Below are positions 6,852-15,082 of a DNA stretch of 57,088 nucleotides, piece by piece. The position numbers and the translations under genes were made by a program. Location of the stretch: the IMG/VR virus record IMGVR_UViG_3300037261_000179, positions 1 through 57,088 of that record; one strand, given 5' to 3'. Under the pieces are notes generated by a model, which was not told the origin of the DNA, searched no databases, and saw only the letters and a program-made list of their open reading frames with translations. The DNA comes from a virus. Within the stretch, counting starts at the first letter, position 1. Every line of letters begins with the position of its first letter.

Positions 6852-7562
6852 ATGCCTCCAGAAACGCCTGTTCCTGCCCCACACTCCCCCACGGTCTCCC
6901 CCACCGATCCTGTGCCGGTCCTTTCGCTCATGCGCGACCAGTTAGCCGCAGCGGCGGAGCTTCTCGCCACGGAGCTGTCCGGCCTGGAGCAGGCGGCGAA
7001 GCCCACCACCTACCAGACCTACCGTTGGCTGGGCGGGGCGATGACCAGCTGTCAGGCCAAGCTCGTGGCGCTGGCCGATGCGGCAGGGGTCAAGATCTGG
7101 CCCGTGGCCGACGCCGGAATGATTCTTTTGCAGATGCACCTGCTGGCCGCCGACTTTGAAAACCGGGTGATCCAGTGCTTCAACGCCAAGGGCCAGCTGG
7201 ATCAGCTGCCGCCAGGGGAACCGGGCGAACCCAAGTTCGAAAAGGACCTGAAAGCCCTGATTGCCGTCAACAAGGCGTACACGGAGCTGCTGCACGAGCT
7301 GGCGGCCCTGTCCAACGCCCTTTCGTCTGACACCTACAGGCTGGGGATTTCCGAGGAGGAAAGGGCTGCCGCATGGCGGGCAGCGCGCAAGGCCAAGCTG
7401 GAGCAAGTGTATGAGGAGGCCAAAAAGGCGCTGGCCGAAGCCAGGGAGTACACGGAAAAGGTGCAAAAGTCCGTCGATGAAGTTGCCCGGCAGCTGGAAA
7501 CCAACGACCAGCTGACCTTTGGTGAAATCGACGGAGGCCATGCGCCGGAGATGGGGGAGTAA
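6852..7562 (+). CDS. Hypothetical helical protein (236 aa)
   Basis: Start at ATG 6852 (CTATC-ATG) after the intergenic element. A Pro-rich N-terminus of about 20 residues is followed by mostly helical sequence, with a coiled-coil C-terminus at about residues 175-220 (AAWRAARKAKLEQVYEEAKK and on). No membrane segment or known domain. Likely an early accessory protein; function unknown. Confidence 0.5.
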   Translation: MPPETPVPAPHSPTVSPTDPVPVLSLMRDQLAAAAELLATELSGLEQAAKPTTYQTYRWLGGAMTSCQAKLVALADAAGVKIWPVADAGMILLQMHLLAADFENRVIQCFNAKGQLDQLPPGEPGEPKFEKDLKALIAVNKAYTELLHELAALSNALSSDTYRLGISEEERAAAWRAARKAKLEQVYEEAKKALAEAREYTEKVQKSVDEVARQLETNDQLTFGEIDGGHAPEMGE

Positions 7563-7566
7563 CGCT

Positions 7567-7737
7567 ATGAAAATTTCATTAGAGCAACTGAAGGAAATGG
7601 AGTTGGCGGCAAAGCCTCTCGTGGAGTGGCTGACTAAGAACGGCGATCCTCACAGCACTATCACAATAGATGCTTCTGCTGTCGTGCTGTCGGAAGGTAT
7701 TGCATCCACCCCGGTACGTCGGGTTTTGAAACTTTGA
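7567..7737 (+). CDS. Small conserved phage protein (56 aa)
   Basis: MKISLEQLKEMELAAKPLVE, then GDPHSTITIDASAVVLSEGI. The pattern (helix ending in AAKPLxxWL, then a histidine-bearing strand and a VxLxEGI strand) is one I recognise from small phage hypothetical proteins without known function. Five bases after the previous stop. No Shine-Dalgarno sequence visible. Confidence 0.5.
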   Translation: MKISLEQLKEMELAAKPLVEWLTKNGDPHSTITIDASAVVLSEGIASTPVRRVLKL

Positions 7738-7738
7738 T

Positions 7739-7999
7739 ATGAGCCGCAAACTCACATGCTGGAAAAAGATGCTGCACGTTCGCCCGTCGATCCTGCAGCT
7801 GATCGACACGGCGGCAACGATTCCCTTGCTGGAGGAAGCCGCCAAGCGTGCCGCCAGCGCCAAGGACGCTTCCGCCGAGACCCGGAGGCGCTGGGCTGAC
7901 GCTGTAGAGCGCCGGCTATTCATTCTGCAGCATACGCCGAAGAAATTTGTACCGATTCCGGACCCTTCGCCTGTTCATACCGATGACAACGAAAATTAA
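7739..7999 (+). CDS. Small hypothetical protein (86 aa)
   Basis: Starts MSRKLTCWKKMLHVRPSILQ immediately after the previous stop (TGATATG). Mostly helical and basic (AAKRAASAKDASAETRRRWA), with a Pro/Asp-rich tail that overlaps the next gene. No recognised domain. Confidence 0.45.
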   Translation: MSRKLTCWKKMLHVRPSILQLIDTAATIPLLEEAAKRAASAKDASAETRRRWADAVERRLFILQHTPKKFVPIPDPSPVHTDDNEN

Positions 8000-8654
8000 A
8001 CCAACGCCTTTACGTAAGCGTTTGCTCATAGCTGCCGCCGCAGTGTGGGGACGTTTTTACCGTGATGGAAAATTTCACGGCTCTCCGGAAAGTTCGCCGG
8101 ACAATGAAAAAGCCAGTGCTGTTGGGCACATTGACGGCAACATGCTCACCGATCTGAGCTTGGCGAAGGCTTCCGACTCAGCGGTTGAGACCAACGCAGT
8201 CAAGGAAGTGGAGCTTAAAAAGGCGGAAGAGGCTTTTCAATTTGTCATGCGAAAGCATGCTATTAGGAAAAATAGCGAAGAACTGGCAAAAGCTGCGTTT
8301 GATGCGGAGAACCCGTGGTTTAGATTCCGAAACCAGCTTGGCGCTTGGGAGTATCGCCGAAGCAAGGTAGTGGAGAGAAGTGGTCCATTAGCAGCCGAAC
8401 GCTGGGAAAAACAAAACCCAAAGCCGGTACAGCAAGTCGGGGGCTATAAGCCGACACTTTTAGTCGTCGAGGAAAGCCCGTTCACTCCAGAGCGCGAAAA
8501 AGAGCTGGAGCGGCAGTGGGCAGCATTGCAGAACGAGTGCTCATTCTGCCAAGGCCACGGCTGGAACGGAGATTTTACCAAGAGAAACAATCCAAAGCAG
8601 GTAACTTGCAAAGCCTGCAACGGCACCGGACAAACACCACCATGCAAGCCGTGA
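7983..8654 (+). CDS. Hypothetical protein with C-terminal DnaJ-type zinc finger
   Basis: 223 aa from ATG 7983, overlapping the previous gene. The N-terminus has a short hydrophobic stretch (RLLIAAAAVWGRF). The C-terminus has one pair of zinc-binding knuckles, CSFCQGHGW and CKACNGTG, as in the CxxCxGxG repeats of DnaJ; one pair would bind one zinc ion. The middle is charged and helical. A protein- or RNA-binding role is plausible but not shown. No J domain is present. Confidence 0.55.
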   Translation: MTTKIKPTPLRKRLLIAAAAVWGRFYRDGKFHGSPESSPDNEKASAVGHIDGNMLTDLSLAKASDSAVETNAVKEVELKKAEEAFQFVMRKHAIRKNSEELAKAAFDAENPWFRFRNQLGAWEYRRSKVVERSGPLAAERWEKQNPKPVQQVGGYKPTLLVVEESPFTPEREKELERQWAALQNECSFCQGHGWNGDFTKRNNPKQVTCKACNGTGQTPPCKP

Positions 8655-8881
8655 CTATCCTCACCCCGCTGGTCTTCTGGCCGACAGTGAACGTCAGCCA
8701 CGAAGGTTCGATCGTACCCCGCTACGTGTCGTGCTCCGGAGAGCAGCACATTTACCCACCCGCGACGCCGGGCACAATTTTGCTGGAAGCCTCCCCTGGC
8801 CGGCACCTAGTCAAGCTGGAGGGGCACGACGCCTTCCGGTTCTGCGGCCCGGATGAATTCAAAGTTCTCAACCCCGAGTAA
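8642..8881 (+). CDS. Small hypothetical beta-rich protein (79 aa)
   Basis: ATG 8642 lies within the end of the zinc-finger gene. The product (MQAVTILTPLVFWPTVNVSH) is rich in short strands and ends CGPDEFKVLNPE. No known motif. The start-stop overlap suggests coupling to the zinc-finger gene. Function unknown. Confidence 0.45.
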   Translation: MQAVTILTPLVFWPTVNVSHEGSIVPRYVSCSGEQHIYPPATPGTILLEASPGRHLVKLEGHDAFRFCGPDEFKVLNPE

Positions 8882-8886
8882 ATCCC

Positions 8887-9366
8887 ATGGCCAAAATCGA
8901 AATCAACCAAGTCGCCGAAATCATCAAGCGGCACAAGATCGAACCCTCCGTTCTGCGTGAAATCGTAGAGGAAATGAACGCTGCAACGCAGCCGGCGGAA
9001 GGGGAGGATGTGGCCCCGCCTGCTCAAAAAAAGCAGTACGTAGTGCTCTTCTCCGATCCCGAGGGCAAGCTTGGTTCGCTGGCAGATTCGCTCGTTGCAT
9101 GGGTGCTGCAGTGCCCCGAGGAAGCTAGCCCGCATTCCGTCGTGGATCGTATCCACAAAGCCTCCTACGACTTCAACGCCTCGAAACGGGGCCGCATGCT
9201 GCCGGTTAAGTCCGTGGGCGAGGCGCTGGAAAGCGTCGGCACCAAGTTTTTCAAGGAGTCCGAAATCTGGGTGAAGACCAAGCTGCCCGTGTTCGTGATG
9301 CTCACCGACAACACTCTGCCGAAAGATGAATTTCACCACATCGACAAGCGGAGGGCTGCGGAATGA
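8887..9366 (+). CDS. Hypothetical phage protein (159 aa)
   Basis: Starts MAKIEINQVAEIIKRHKIEP in the AAATCCC-ATG context with no Shine-Dalgarno sequence. After a helical N-terminus and a Pro/Glu linker comes an alpha/beta domain (YVVLFSDPEGKLG, then ASYDFNASKRGRMLP and SEIWVKTKLPVFVMLTDNTL). I have seen similar FFKE...WVKTK sequences in phage hypotheticals but know no function. ATGA overlap with the Lar-like gene. Confidence 0.5.
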   Translation: MAKIEINQVAEIIKRHKIEPSVLREIVEEMNAATQPAEGEDVAPPAQKKQYVVLFSDPEGKLGSLADSLVAWVLQCPEEASPHSVVDRIHKASYDFNASKRGRMLPVKSVGEALESVGTKFFKESEIWVKTKLPVFVMLTDNTLPKDEFHHIDKRRAAE

Positions 9367-9584
9367 GCTGCCCGTTCTGCAACGACGAGCGCCTGCCGGA
9401 AGTCATTGAGGTTTGCCCCGAGACTTCGACAGAGAAACCTGTCTTTCAGTGCGCCTGCCTGTGCTGCGGTGCCCAAGGGCCATGCTCCTCTGCCAAAGAC
9501 GACGCCCGGCTGTTGTGGGACTTCCGGAGTACCGCATCCTCTTCCGCGTGGCGGGAAGCTTTTCGCAAAGAAACCGGAGGTTAA
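9363..9584 (+). CDS. Lar-like zinc-ribbon protein (restriction alleviation family)
   Basis: 73 aa. CPFC at residues 3-6, then CLCCGAQGP at about 32-40 and an aromatic end (ARLLWDFR) follow the Lar pattern CPFCG...C..CGA.GP....A...WN.R. Lar of the Rac prophage eases type I restriction by modulating EcoKI; the family is a small zinc ribbon. Extra cysteines (CAC before LCC) are unusual. An anti-restriction role is inferred from the family, and these zinc ribbons are common and may do other jobs. Confidence 0.55.
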   Translation: MSCPFCNDERLPEVIEVCPETSTEKPVFQCACLCCGAQGPCSSAKDDARLLWDFRSTASSSAWREAFRKETGG

Positions 9585-9587
9585 TCT

Positions 9588-9842
9588 ATGAGCGAAAAAC
9601 TGACACCCCTCTACGTTCCCATGGAAGCTTCCGAAATCTCCCCGGACTGGATCGGTTCCATGCGGGCCATGGTTGAAAACCAAGGCATAGAGCTTCGGGG
9701 CGACGGCCTGGGCATCTTGGCGCTGGACCGGAACGGGCGCAAGGAATGGTGCAAAATCCACCTGCCCGGCGGCGGATTTGACTTCGTGTCGGTAAAGGAC
9801 CGTGACGAGGTGTTGGAAAAACTGGGGTGGAGAACGCCATGA
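9588..9842 (+). CDS. Small hypothetical protein (84 aa)
   Basis: Preceded by GGAGGTTAATCT, a real Shine-Dalgarno sequence. MSEKLTPLYVPMEASEISPD leads into alternating strands (IELRGDGLGILALD, WCKIHLPGGGFDFVSV) and a helical end. No family recognised. Overlaps the next ATG by ATGA. Confidence 0.5.
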   Translation: MSEKLTPLYVPMEASEISPDWIGSMRAMVENQGIELRGDGLGILALDRNGRKEWCKIHLPGGGFDFVSVKDRDEVLEKLGWRTP

Positions 9843-10147
9843 ATCTTTTCCGCCGCCCTGCCGAGTGTTCCAAGCCGGTGCCGCAGCTGCTGCAGGCCCC
9901 GCCCAAGCCTGCGTCCACCGCAGTCCTGAACGCCGGACAGGTGGCGTTGTTGCACCCGGCCGTCAACGCCCTGATCCATGCACCGATCTCACTCCAGACC
10001 ACGGCGCAGCTGTACGACACCCTCCGCAACAGCGTAATCACTCCGCCGGCCCCGTGGCCCCAGCAACTCTATCGGTTTGACCATTTGGTTTCGCTCCCTA
10101 CAAAGGAGAACGAAGTCTCCGTCCTGTTCGTCTTCTATTCCCTATGA
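9839..10147 (+). CDS. Hypothetical protein (102 aa)
   Basis: ATGA-coupled start at 9839 (MNLFRRPAECSKPVPQLLQA). A Pro/Ala-rich first half is followed by a short alpha/beta segment ending VSVLFVFYSL. No recognised motif. Its own stop overlaps the next start, continuing the coupled chain. Confidence 0.45.
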   Translation: MNLFRRPAECSKPVPQLLQAPPKPASTAVLNAGQVALLHPAVNALIHAPISLQTTAQLYDTLRNSVITPPAPWPQQLYRFDHLVSLPTKENEVSVLFVFYSL

Positions 10148-10518
10148 GCACCCTCCCCAAATTCCGTTTCATCCTCCAAACCGTCCACAGTGACAACCGG
10201 ATTTCCGAGGTCGTGCTGGCCAAGACTGACAGCCGCGACCGCTCGGCCATGATCCGGCGCAAGCTCGAGCACGCCTCCGGCCTGACCCGGCAGAACAAAA
10301 AGGTGCGTGTCTGGGAAGTGAGCCTTGACCGCTTCCGGGTGTTCGTTGCCGCCCCCAAGCTGCCGCCGGTCCCCGGCGCGCTGCTGCCCTCAATCGACGC
10401 CCTGGCGGACGCCCTGGACGCCAACCCCAACACCCTGCGGGCCGCCATCTGCAAGGGCAAGGGGGCCAGCAACGGGCGCGTGACCGTGCGTGGGGTGACC
10501 TATGCCTACGCCAAATAA
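10144..10518 (+). CDS. Hypothetical protein, possible DNA-binding C-terminus (124 aa)
   Basis: The N-terminal half is beta-rich (FRFILQTVHSDNRISEVVLA, VRVWEVSLDRFRVFVAAP). The C-terminal half (SIDALADALDANPNTLRAAI, then GKGASNGRVTVRGVTYAYAK) looks like a short helix-turn-helix or intein/HNH-associated DNA-binding segment. A nucleic-acid-binding role is inference. It overlaps the ribbon-helix-helix-like gene. Confidence 0.45.
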   Translation: MSTLPKFRFILQTVHSDNRISEVVLAKTDSRDRSAMIRRKLEHASGLTRQNKKVRVWEVSLDRFRVFVAAPKLPPVPGALLPSIDALADALDANPNTLRAAICKGKGASNGRVTVRGVTYAYAK

Positions 10519-10705
10519 GCGGGGCAGACCGAAGGTTTACCGCCAGCGTGTCGCTGTCACGTTCAGCAAGGCGGAGCTGGAGCGTATCGACACCCTCCGC
10601 AAGGCCAAGCCCCGCGGGGTCTACCTCGGGGCGTTGGTGATGACCCAGCCGCTCGATCCGTTTACGAAGTTTCGGCAATTGCAGAGAGCGGACAAACGCC
10701 CGTGA
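10502..10705 (+). CDS. Ribbon-helix-helix-like small DNA-binding protein
   Basis: 67 aa. KRGRPK at residues 6-11 resembles an AT-hook, then a strand (RVAVTFSKAEL) and helices (ERIDTLRKAKPRGVYLGALV) follow the ribbon-helix-helix pattern seen in MetJ/Arc-type repressors. It sits directly upstream of, and overlaps (GTGA), the helicase gene, so it might regulate the replication block or serve as a helicase partner. Confidence 0.5.
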   Translation: MPTPNKRGRPKVYRQRVAVTFSKAELERIDTLRKAKPRGVYLGALVMTQPLDPFTKFRQLQRADKRP

Positions 10706-12084
10706 GCCTCACCTTACGCGACTACCAGCAGCCGCACTTCACGCGCCTGCTCTGCAGCCTGCTCACCAACGGGTACGCGCATGACGGGGCCGAAACTGGC
10801 ACGGGGAAAACGTTTACAGGCGCAGCCTTGGTGAAAATTCTCGGCGGGGAGACCCTGATCGTCGCCCCGTTATCCGTTCTACCCGCATGGCAGGAAGCTT
10901 TGGAAGGCTTTGGAGCGACCAACTACACACTGATGAATTACGAAAAGGTCTGGCGCCGTCTCGGGGAAGTAAAGCCGTGGGGCGCAGGATCGTTTTTCAG
11001 GTACCACAAGAAATGGGACAATGTTGTATTCGACGAAGCACACCGCGGGGGCAGTGAAACGTCCTTAAACTCCAAAATGATCATCGCGGCCAAGCGCCAA
11101 GGCGCGCGCATCCTCAGTCTTTCCGCCACAGTCGCGGAGAATCCCATGCAGTTAAAAGCGTGGGGCTTTGTCTGGGGGCTGCACGATCTGAAGAACTGGA
11201 CGGAGTTTTTGCTGAAATGCCAGTGCAAGCCGGGGACGTTCGGGGGCTGGACTTTTTCCAGCAAGGCCCACCCGATGATATTAATTGGGCTGCACGAGGA
11301 GATTTACGGCAAAGGCAAGGGCAGCCGGATGATCAAAAAGGAAATCCCCGGATTTCCCAAGACGCAGCTCGAGGTCCGGATGCTGGGGTGCCCCGACAAG
11401 CAACTCACCAAACTGGGGGCAGAGCTGCTGGCCTACTACAACGAGCGCACGGTAAAGGCCCACAAGATCGCCGCCTCCGTCAAGAAAGCCAAGGAGGATG
11501 CCGCGCGCAAAGGCGTGGAAGTGGACCCGAAAGCCGCAAACATGGATCTGGCCCGGGTCATGCTGATCCGCCAGGCGCTGGAGACGGCCAAGGTGCCGCT
11601 GATCGGTGAAATGATCGAGGATGCCTTGGAGACTTCGAAAGTGGCGGTCTTTTGTAATTTCAACCGGACGATAGACGAACTTTTGAAACTGGCTGAGAAG
11701 CGCGGCTGGAAATACGGGGTGATCAGAGGAGACCAAACCAAAGGAACCGGGAGCGAACGTGAGACGGTGATCAAGGATTTTCAGGCCAACAGGTTGGACT
11801 GTGTTTTCTGCAACATAATGGCGGGAGGGGTGGCTGTGTCCCTGCATGACCCGGTAACCCAGTACCCGCGCACATCCCTGATCTGCCCGACATTTTCAGG
11901 CACGGACTTGAAACAGGTGCTGGGCCGGGTGCAAAGGGCGGAGGGCGGGTTCAGCCAGCAGCTGCTGATATATTTCGACGACTCCTTTGAGGGCCACATC
12001 GCCCGCACCGTGAAACAAAAGCTCAATGCCATCGACCTGATCAACGACGGGGACCTGCAGGGCGTGTTCAAAGAGGCCGCCTAG
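10702..12084 (+). CDS. DEAH-box SF2 (SNF2-like) DNA helicase
   Basis: 460 aa from GTG 10702 (GTGA overlap). Q-motif-like LRDYQ at 5-9, Walker A ETGTGKT at 31-37, motif Ia IVAPLSVLPAW, motif II DEAH at 111-114, motif III SLSAT, and motif VI QVLGRVQRAEG near the C-terminus: a full SF2 helicase core of the small phage SNF2 type. Such proteins act as ATP-driven DNA translocases in phage replication, remodelling forks or recombination intermediates. It leads the replication block, followed by the nuclease. Confidence 0.85.
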   Translation: MSLTLRDYQQPHFTRLLCSLLTNGYAHDGAETGTGKTFTGAALVKILGGETLIVAPLSVLPAWQEALEGFGATNYTLMNYEKVWRRLGEVKPWGAGSFFRYHKKWDNVVFDEAHRGGSETSLNSKMIIAAKRQGARILSLSATVAENPMQLKAWGFVWGLHDLKNWTEFLLKCQCKPGTFGGWTFSSKAHPMILIGLHEEIYGKGKGSRMIKKEIPGFPKTQLEVRMLGCPDKQLTKLGAELLAYYNERTVKAHKIAASVKKAKEDAARKGVEVDPKAANMDLARVMLIRQALETAKVPLIGEMIEDALETSKVAVFCNFNRTIDELLKLAEKRGWKYGVIRGDQTKGTGSERETVIKDFQANRLDCVFCNIMAGGVAVSLHDPVTQYPRTSLICPTFSGTDLKQVLGRVQRAEGGFSQQLLIYFDDSFEGHIARTVKQKLNAIDLINDGDLQGVFKEAA

Positions 12085-12157
12085 GAATTTATTTTCAGAA
12101 ACCGGCTTGACTTTCCCAAAACGCCGCGCAACCTTTCTGCTTAGCAACACTTAATTT
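12085..12157 (+). promoter_or_regulatory. Intergenic region with TTGACT element
   Basis: 73 bp between helicase and nuclease genes. GGCTTGACTTTCCC at about 12107-12120 resembles the CTTGACCTTCTCC part of the element at 6794-6835. No convincing -10 at consensus spacing, no terminator hairpin. The following gene starts in an AT-rich leader without Shine-Dalgarno. Confidence 0.3.
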
Positions 12158-13522
12158 ATGAGTAATACTGCCCCGTCCGTTCCCGCCAATTCCGCCCTCG
12201 GCTCCGACGGGCGTGTACACCACAACTTCGGTTTCTCGTTTGCCGCCGTCCTGGCCAAGTGCCCCGCCGCGCGCCGTCGCGTCAAGGCCGCCAAGAACCT
12301 CGCGCAAGCCGGGGAGCGCGGCACCGAGCTGCACGGTGTCTTGGAAAAGCTGGCCCTTGACTGGGCGGTAAATTACCAGGTGGGGAAGCCCCTGACGCTT
12401 TTGGAAACTTTCGAGCGCAACACGGGCGCAGGTTCCTACAAGGGAACCCCGGCGGCCGACATGCGCTCCCTGGAAAAGGTGGTCACAGAAATCAACCCTT
12501 TCTTCAATCCCGAGCCCGGCATGCTGCTGGGAACTGAGGAAATGATCGAGTTGCACGACGCCGACGGCGAGGTCCTGTCGTCCGGCTGGTACGACCTGTT
12601 TCTGAAGCTCGGAAAAACCGTCCTGGTCATCGACCATAAGTTTGTCCGCAAGGAGGTGGACGACGCGGAGGAAAACCGGCAGGGGCACTGTCTCGCCGTC
12701 TCCGTCTGGCAGGGCTATCAGGACGTGGAGGACGTGATTGTTCTCTTCACCATGCCCGAATGCGGGTCCTCGATGCACACATTTTCCCGCACGCTGGACG
12801 AACAGCGCCTGACTGCGGAGCTGACGGAAATTTTCACCAAGGCCGAACGCCCCTTCAAGACCCTCCACGCCGGGGACCACTGCGTCCTCTGCCAGTTCTG
12901 TGGAGACTGTGAAGCCCACACCTCCGCCCTGCAGACAGCAGTGACGGTTATCAACCCCATGGCGGTGCCTTCTAACTTTGCGCCGCACCTGATCCGCACC
13001 CCCGAGGACATGGCGGTCTTGCGCTACTGGGCGGACACGCTTTCCCCGATCATCGACGCCATCAAGGAAGCCTCAACGGAGTTTGCCAAACGCGGGCAGG
13101 GGATCAACTGCACGGTCAACGGCCAGTACGTCGAATATGCCGTCCAGAGCCGCAGTCTCTCCCGCAAGATCACCTGCACGCCTTTGGAATTGTATGAGTT
13201 CGTGAAGGACTGGATGCCGTACGAGGCTTTTCTGATGGCCTGCAAATGCAGCATCACAAACTTGGAGGACGTGGTCGTTCAGCTCATGACCGACCGGATT
13301 CTGGCGGAGGGAGGAAAGCCCAACGCCACCAACATCGCCGCCGCCTTCGCCGCCCAGCTGACCGAAAAAGGATTGCTGGAACGCGAGGAAGGGCGCACCT
13401 ACTTCCTGAAACGCGTCAAAGCCTCGTCCAAGGAAGCCAAGAAAAAGAAACTGATAAACGTCACGCCCGGAATTGAAGACGGGCTGGAAGCCCCGATCGA
13501 CGGCCAGGACCAAGCTGTTTGA
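12158..13522 (+). CDS. Cas4/RecB-like PD-(D/E)XK nuclease (DUF2800-type)
   Basis: 454 aa. Nuclease core: His59 in GTELH, Asp146 in GWYD, Asp159 and Lys161 in IDHK, Gln175 in ENRQG. Cysteines at 35 (AKCPAARR) and 242, 245, 248, 251 (CVLCQFCGDC) are placed to bind a 4Fe-4S cluster, as in Cas4 and AddB nucleases. The family (DUF2800-like) supplies phage exonuclease activity for recombination or DNA end processing. The 200-residue C-terminal extension is helical. It lies between helicase and a candidate ssDNA-binding protein, which fits an exonuclease/annealing module. Confidence 0.75.
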   Translation: MSNTAPSVPANSALGSDGRVHHNFGFSFAAVLAKCPAARRRVKAAKNLAQAGERGTELHGVLEKLALDWAVNYQVGKPLTLLETFERNTGAGSYKGTPAADMRSLEKVVTEINPFFNPEPGMLLGTEEMIELHDADGEVLSSGWYDLFLKLGKTVLVIDHKFVRKEVDDAEENRQGHCLAVSVWQGYQDVEDVIVLFTMPECGSSMHTFSRTLDEQRLTAELTEIFTKAERPFKTLHAGDHCVLCQFCGDCEAHTSALQTAVTVINPMAVPSNFAPHLIRTPEDMAVLRYWADTLSPIIDAIKEASTEFAKRGQGINCTVNGQYVEYAVQSRSLSRKITCTPLELYEFVKDWMPYEAFLMACKCSITNLEDVVVQLMTDRILAEGGKPNATNIAAAFAAQLTEKGLLEREEGRTYFLKRVKASSKEAKKKKLINVTPGIEDGLEAPIDGQDQAV

Positions 13523-13556
13523 ATTTCTCGTCCGATAACAATAAACCTCAAATCCC

Positions 13557-14954
13557 ATGCCCAAAGAAGTCATGCGCTCCGGCGCCCCGCCCACGACGAC
13601 AGCCGCTCCGGATGCCGCCCCGAAACCCGTCACCACTCCTGTTCCCGAGCCGTCATGGCGCGCGGCCATGCGTGCCGACCTCGACAAGATGAAACTCGAT
13701 CCCAAGCTGATCGAAGCGGCCCTGACTGCAGAAGACAACCGGCGTGCCAAACTGCAGCCCGGCGCTGCCACTGTGGCCAAGTCACAGGCTGCCGCAGCCC
13801 CTGCAGCGGCAAAGCCCGTCACCCCGGCGGCACAACCGGCAGCCAAGACTGCTGCGGCCCCCGCTGCCCCAACCCAAGCGGAGATCGACGCCAAGGAGTT
13901 TGCCGAGTTCCAGGCGGCCAAGGCGCTGAAAGCCAAAAAGGCGGCTGAAAAGGCTGCCAAAGAAGCCGCCGACAAAGCAGCTGCAGACGCTGCGGCCCTT
14001 GCTGCCGCCACGCCCGAGCCTGCTCCAGCCGACGTTCCCGACGAGGAAGCTTCCACCGAAGTCCCGGCCGGCGCGGACACGTCCTTCCTTCCGCCGGAAG
14101 AGGACGCTCCTGCTGCCGCTCCGGAACCTGCGCCTGCCCGTCAGCTGCCCGCCACTCAGCACGAGGGCAGTGACGAGGACGCCGGCCCGGGGGCCATGGT
14201 GGTTCGCAACCACTGGACTGACATGTCGGAAGGGGCCATCACTGGCCCGATCGACCGCTCGGACTTCAAGACCCCTCAGATCAAGATCGTGCAGGGCTCG
14301 GGCCCGCTGTCGGAAAAATTCAACCAAGGCACGCTGATCCTGCAGGACATCGCCATCTTCGGACCTCCCGATCCGGACAAGCCCGGTCCTCCCATCAACT
14401 TCGTGCCCGTCGCCGTGCAGAAGTATTTCCGCGAGGATCTGAAACGGGACCCGGTGACCAACCAGCCCCCGAAGGACGCAGCGGGCAACCCGATGCAGCC
14501 CCGCAATGCCAACACCCCGGAGGAAGTCATGCAGCTGGGCGGAAATCTGGAGTGGTCCGTCGATGCCGGCGGCAACCGCCTGAAGCCTTCGTGGTCCCCT
14601 GCGGCCCGCTGTCTCCTGGTCGTGGAGATGCCGGAAAAGTTCGAAAATGCGGATCTCTTTCCGATGCTTATGGAACTCGAGGGCAAGGAGCGTCGGTTCG
14701 CGCCGGCCGTCATGTACGTCAACGGAGGCCAGTATCGTGCCTTCGTGAAGCCGATCATGGACGCCACCAGCTTCATTCTGTGCGAAGGCTCCGGGCCTGA
14801 CCGCCGGATCTTGCTGCACAAACGCCTGTGGAAGCTTCAAGTCGTGAAGGAAAAGTCCGGTGACAACATGGTCTTCAACCCGAAGATCACTATGCTGCCG
14901 GAGTTGACCGCCCCCGACCTCCGCGAGTACGCCAAGTCCCTCCGCGGGGCTTGA
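13557..14954 (+). CDS. Replication-associated protein, candidate ssDNA-binding or annealing protein
   Basis: 465 aa. About the first 215 residues are Ala/Pro/Lys-rich low complexity, with a helix of AAEKAAKEAADKAAADAAAL type. The rest is folded: DFKTPQIKIVQGSGPLSEKF, LILQDIAIFGPP, INFVPVAVQKYFREDLKRDP, CLLVVEMPEKF, RRFAPAVMYVNGGQYRAFVK. The second part has the style of a phage ssDNA-binding or recombination accessory protein and its position, nuclease upstream and PrimPol downstream, supports that. I cannot name the family, so the function is inferred from context. The start context is AAATCCC-ATG. Confidence 0.5.
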   Translation: MPKEVMRSGAPPTTTAAPDAAPKPVTTPVPEPSWRAAMRADLDKMKLDPKLIEAALTAEDNRRAKLQPGAATVAKSQAAAAPAAAKPVTPAAQPAAKTAAAPAAPTQAEIDAKEFAEFQAAKALKAKKAAEKAAKEAADKAAADAAALAAATPEPAPADVPDEEASTEVPAGADTSFLPPEEDAPAAAPEPAPARQLPATQHEGSDEDAGPGAMVVRNHWTDMSEGAITGPIDRSDFKTPQIKIVQGSGPLSEKFNQGTLILQDIAIFGPPDPDKPGPPINFVPVAVQKYFREDLKRDPVTNQPPKDAAGNPMQPRNANTPEEVMQLGGNLEWSVDAGGNRLKPSWSPAARCLLVVEMPEKFENADLFPMLMELEGKERRFAPAVMYVNGGQYRAFVKPIMDATSFILCEGSGPDRRILLHKRLWKLQVVKEKSGDNMVFNPKITMLPELTAPDLREYAKSLRGA

Positions 14955-14976
14955 TTTTCTGTACCGAATAAACACC

Positions 14977-15008
14977 AGCCCGGAGCGCACGTTGGCCCCG
15001 GGCTTTTT
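14977..15008 (+). terminator. Intrinsic terminator
   Basis: AGCCCGG (14977-14983) pairs with CCGGGCT (14998-15004), with a 14-nt loop, and a run of Ts follows (15004-15008). It closes the helicase-nuclease-465-aa unit, so the downstream PrimPol and polymerase genes need read-through or their own promoter. Confidence 0.8.
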
Positions 15009-15082
15009 AGCCTGTGACGGTCGCACAAAAAAAATACTGGTTTGGCCGCAAGTACCGGCGCTCCCTGTTCAGTACCCCGACA

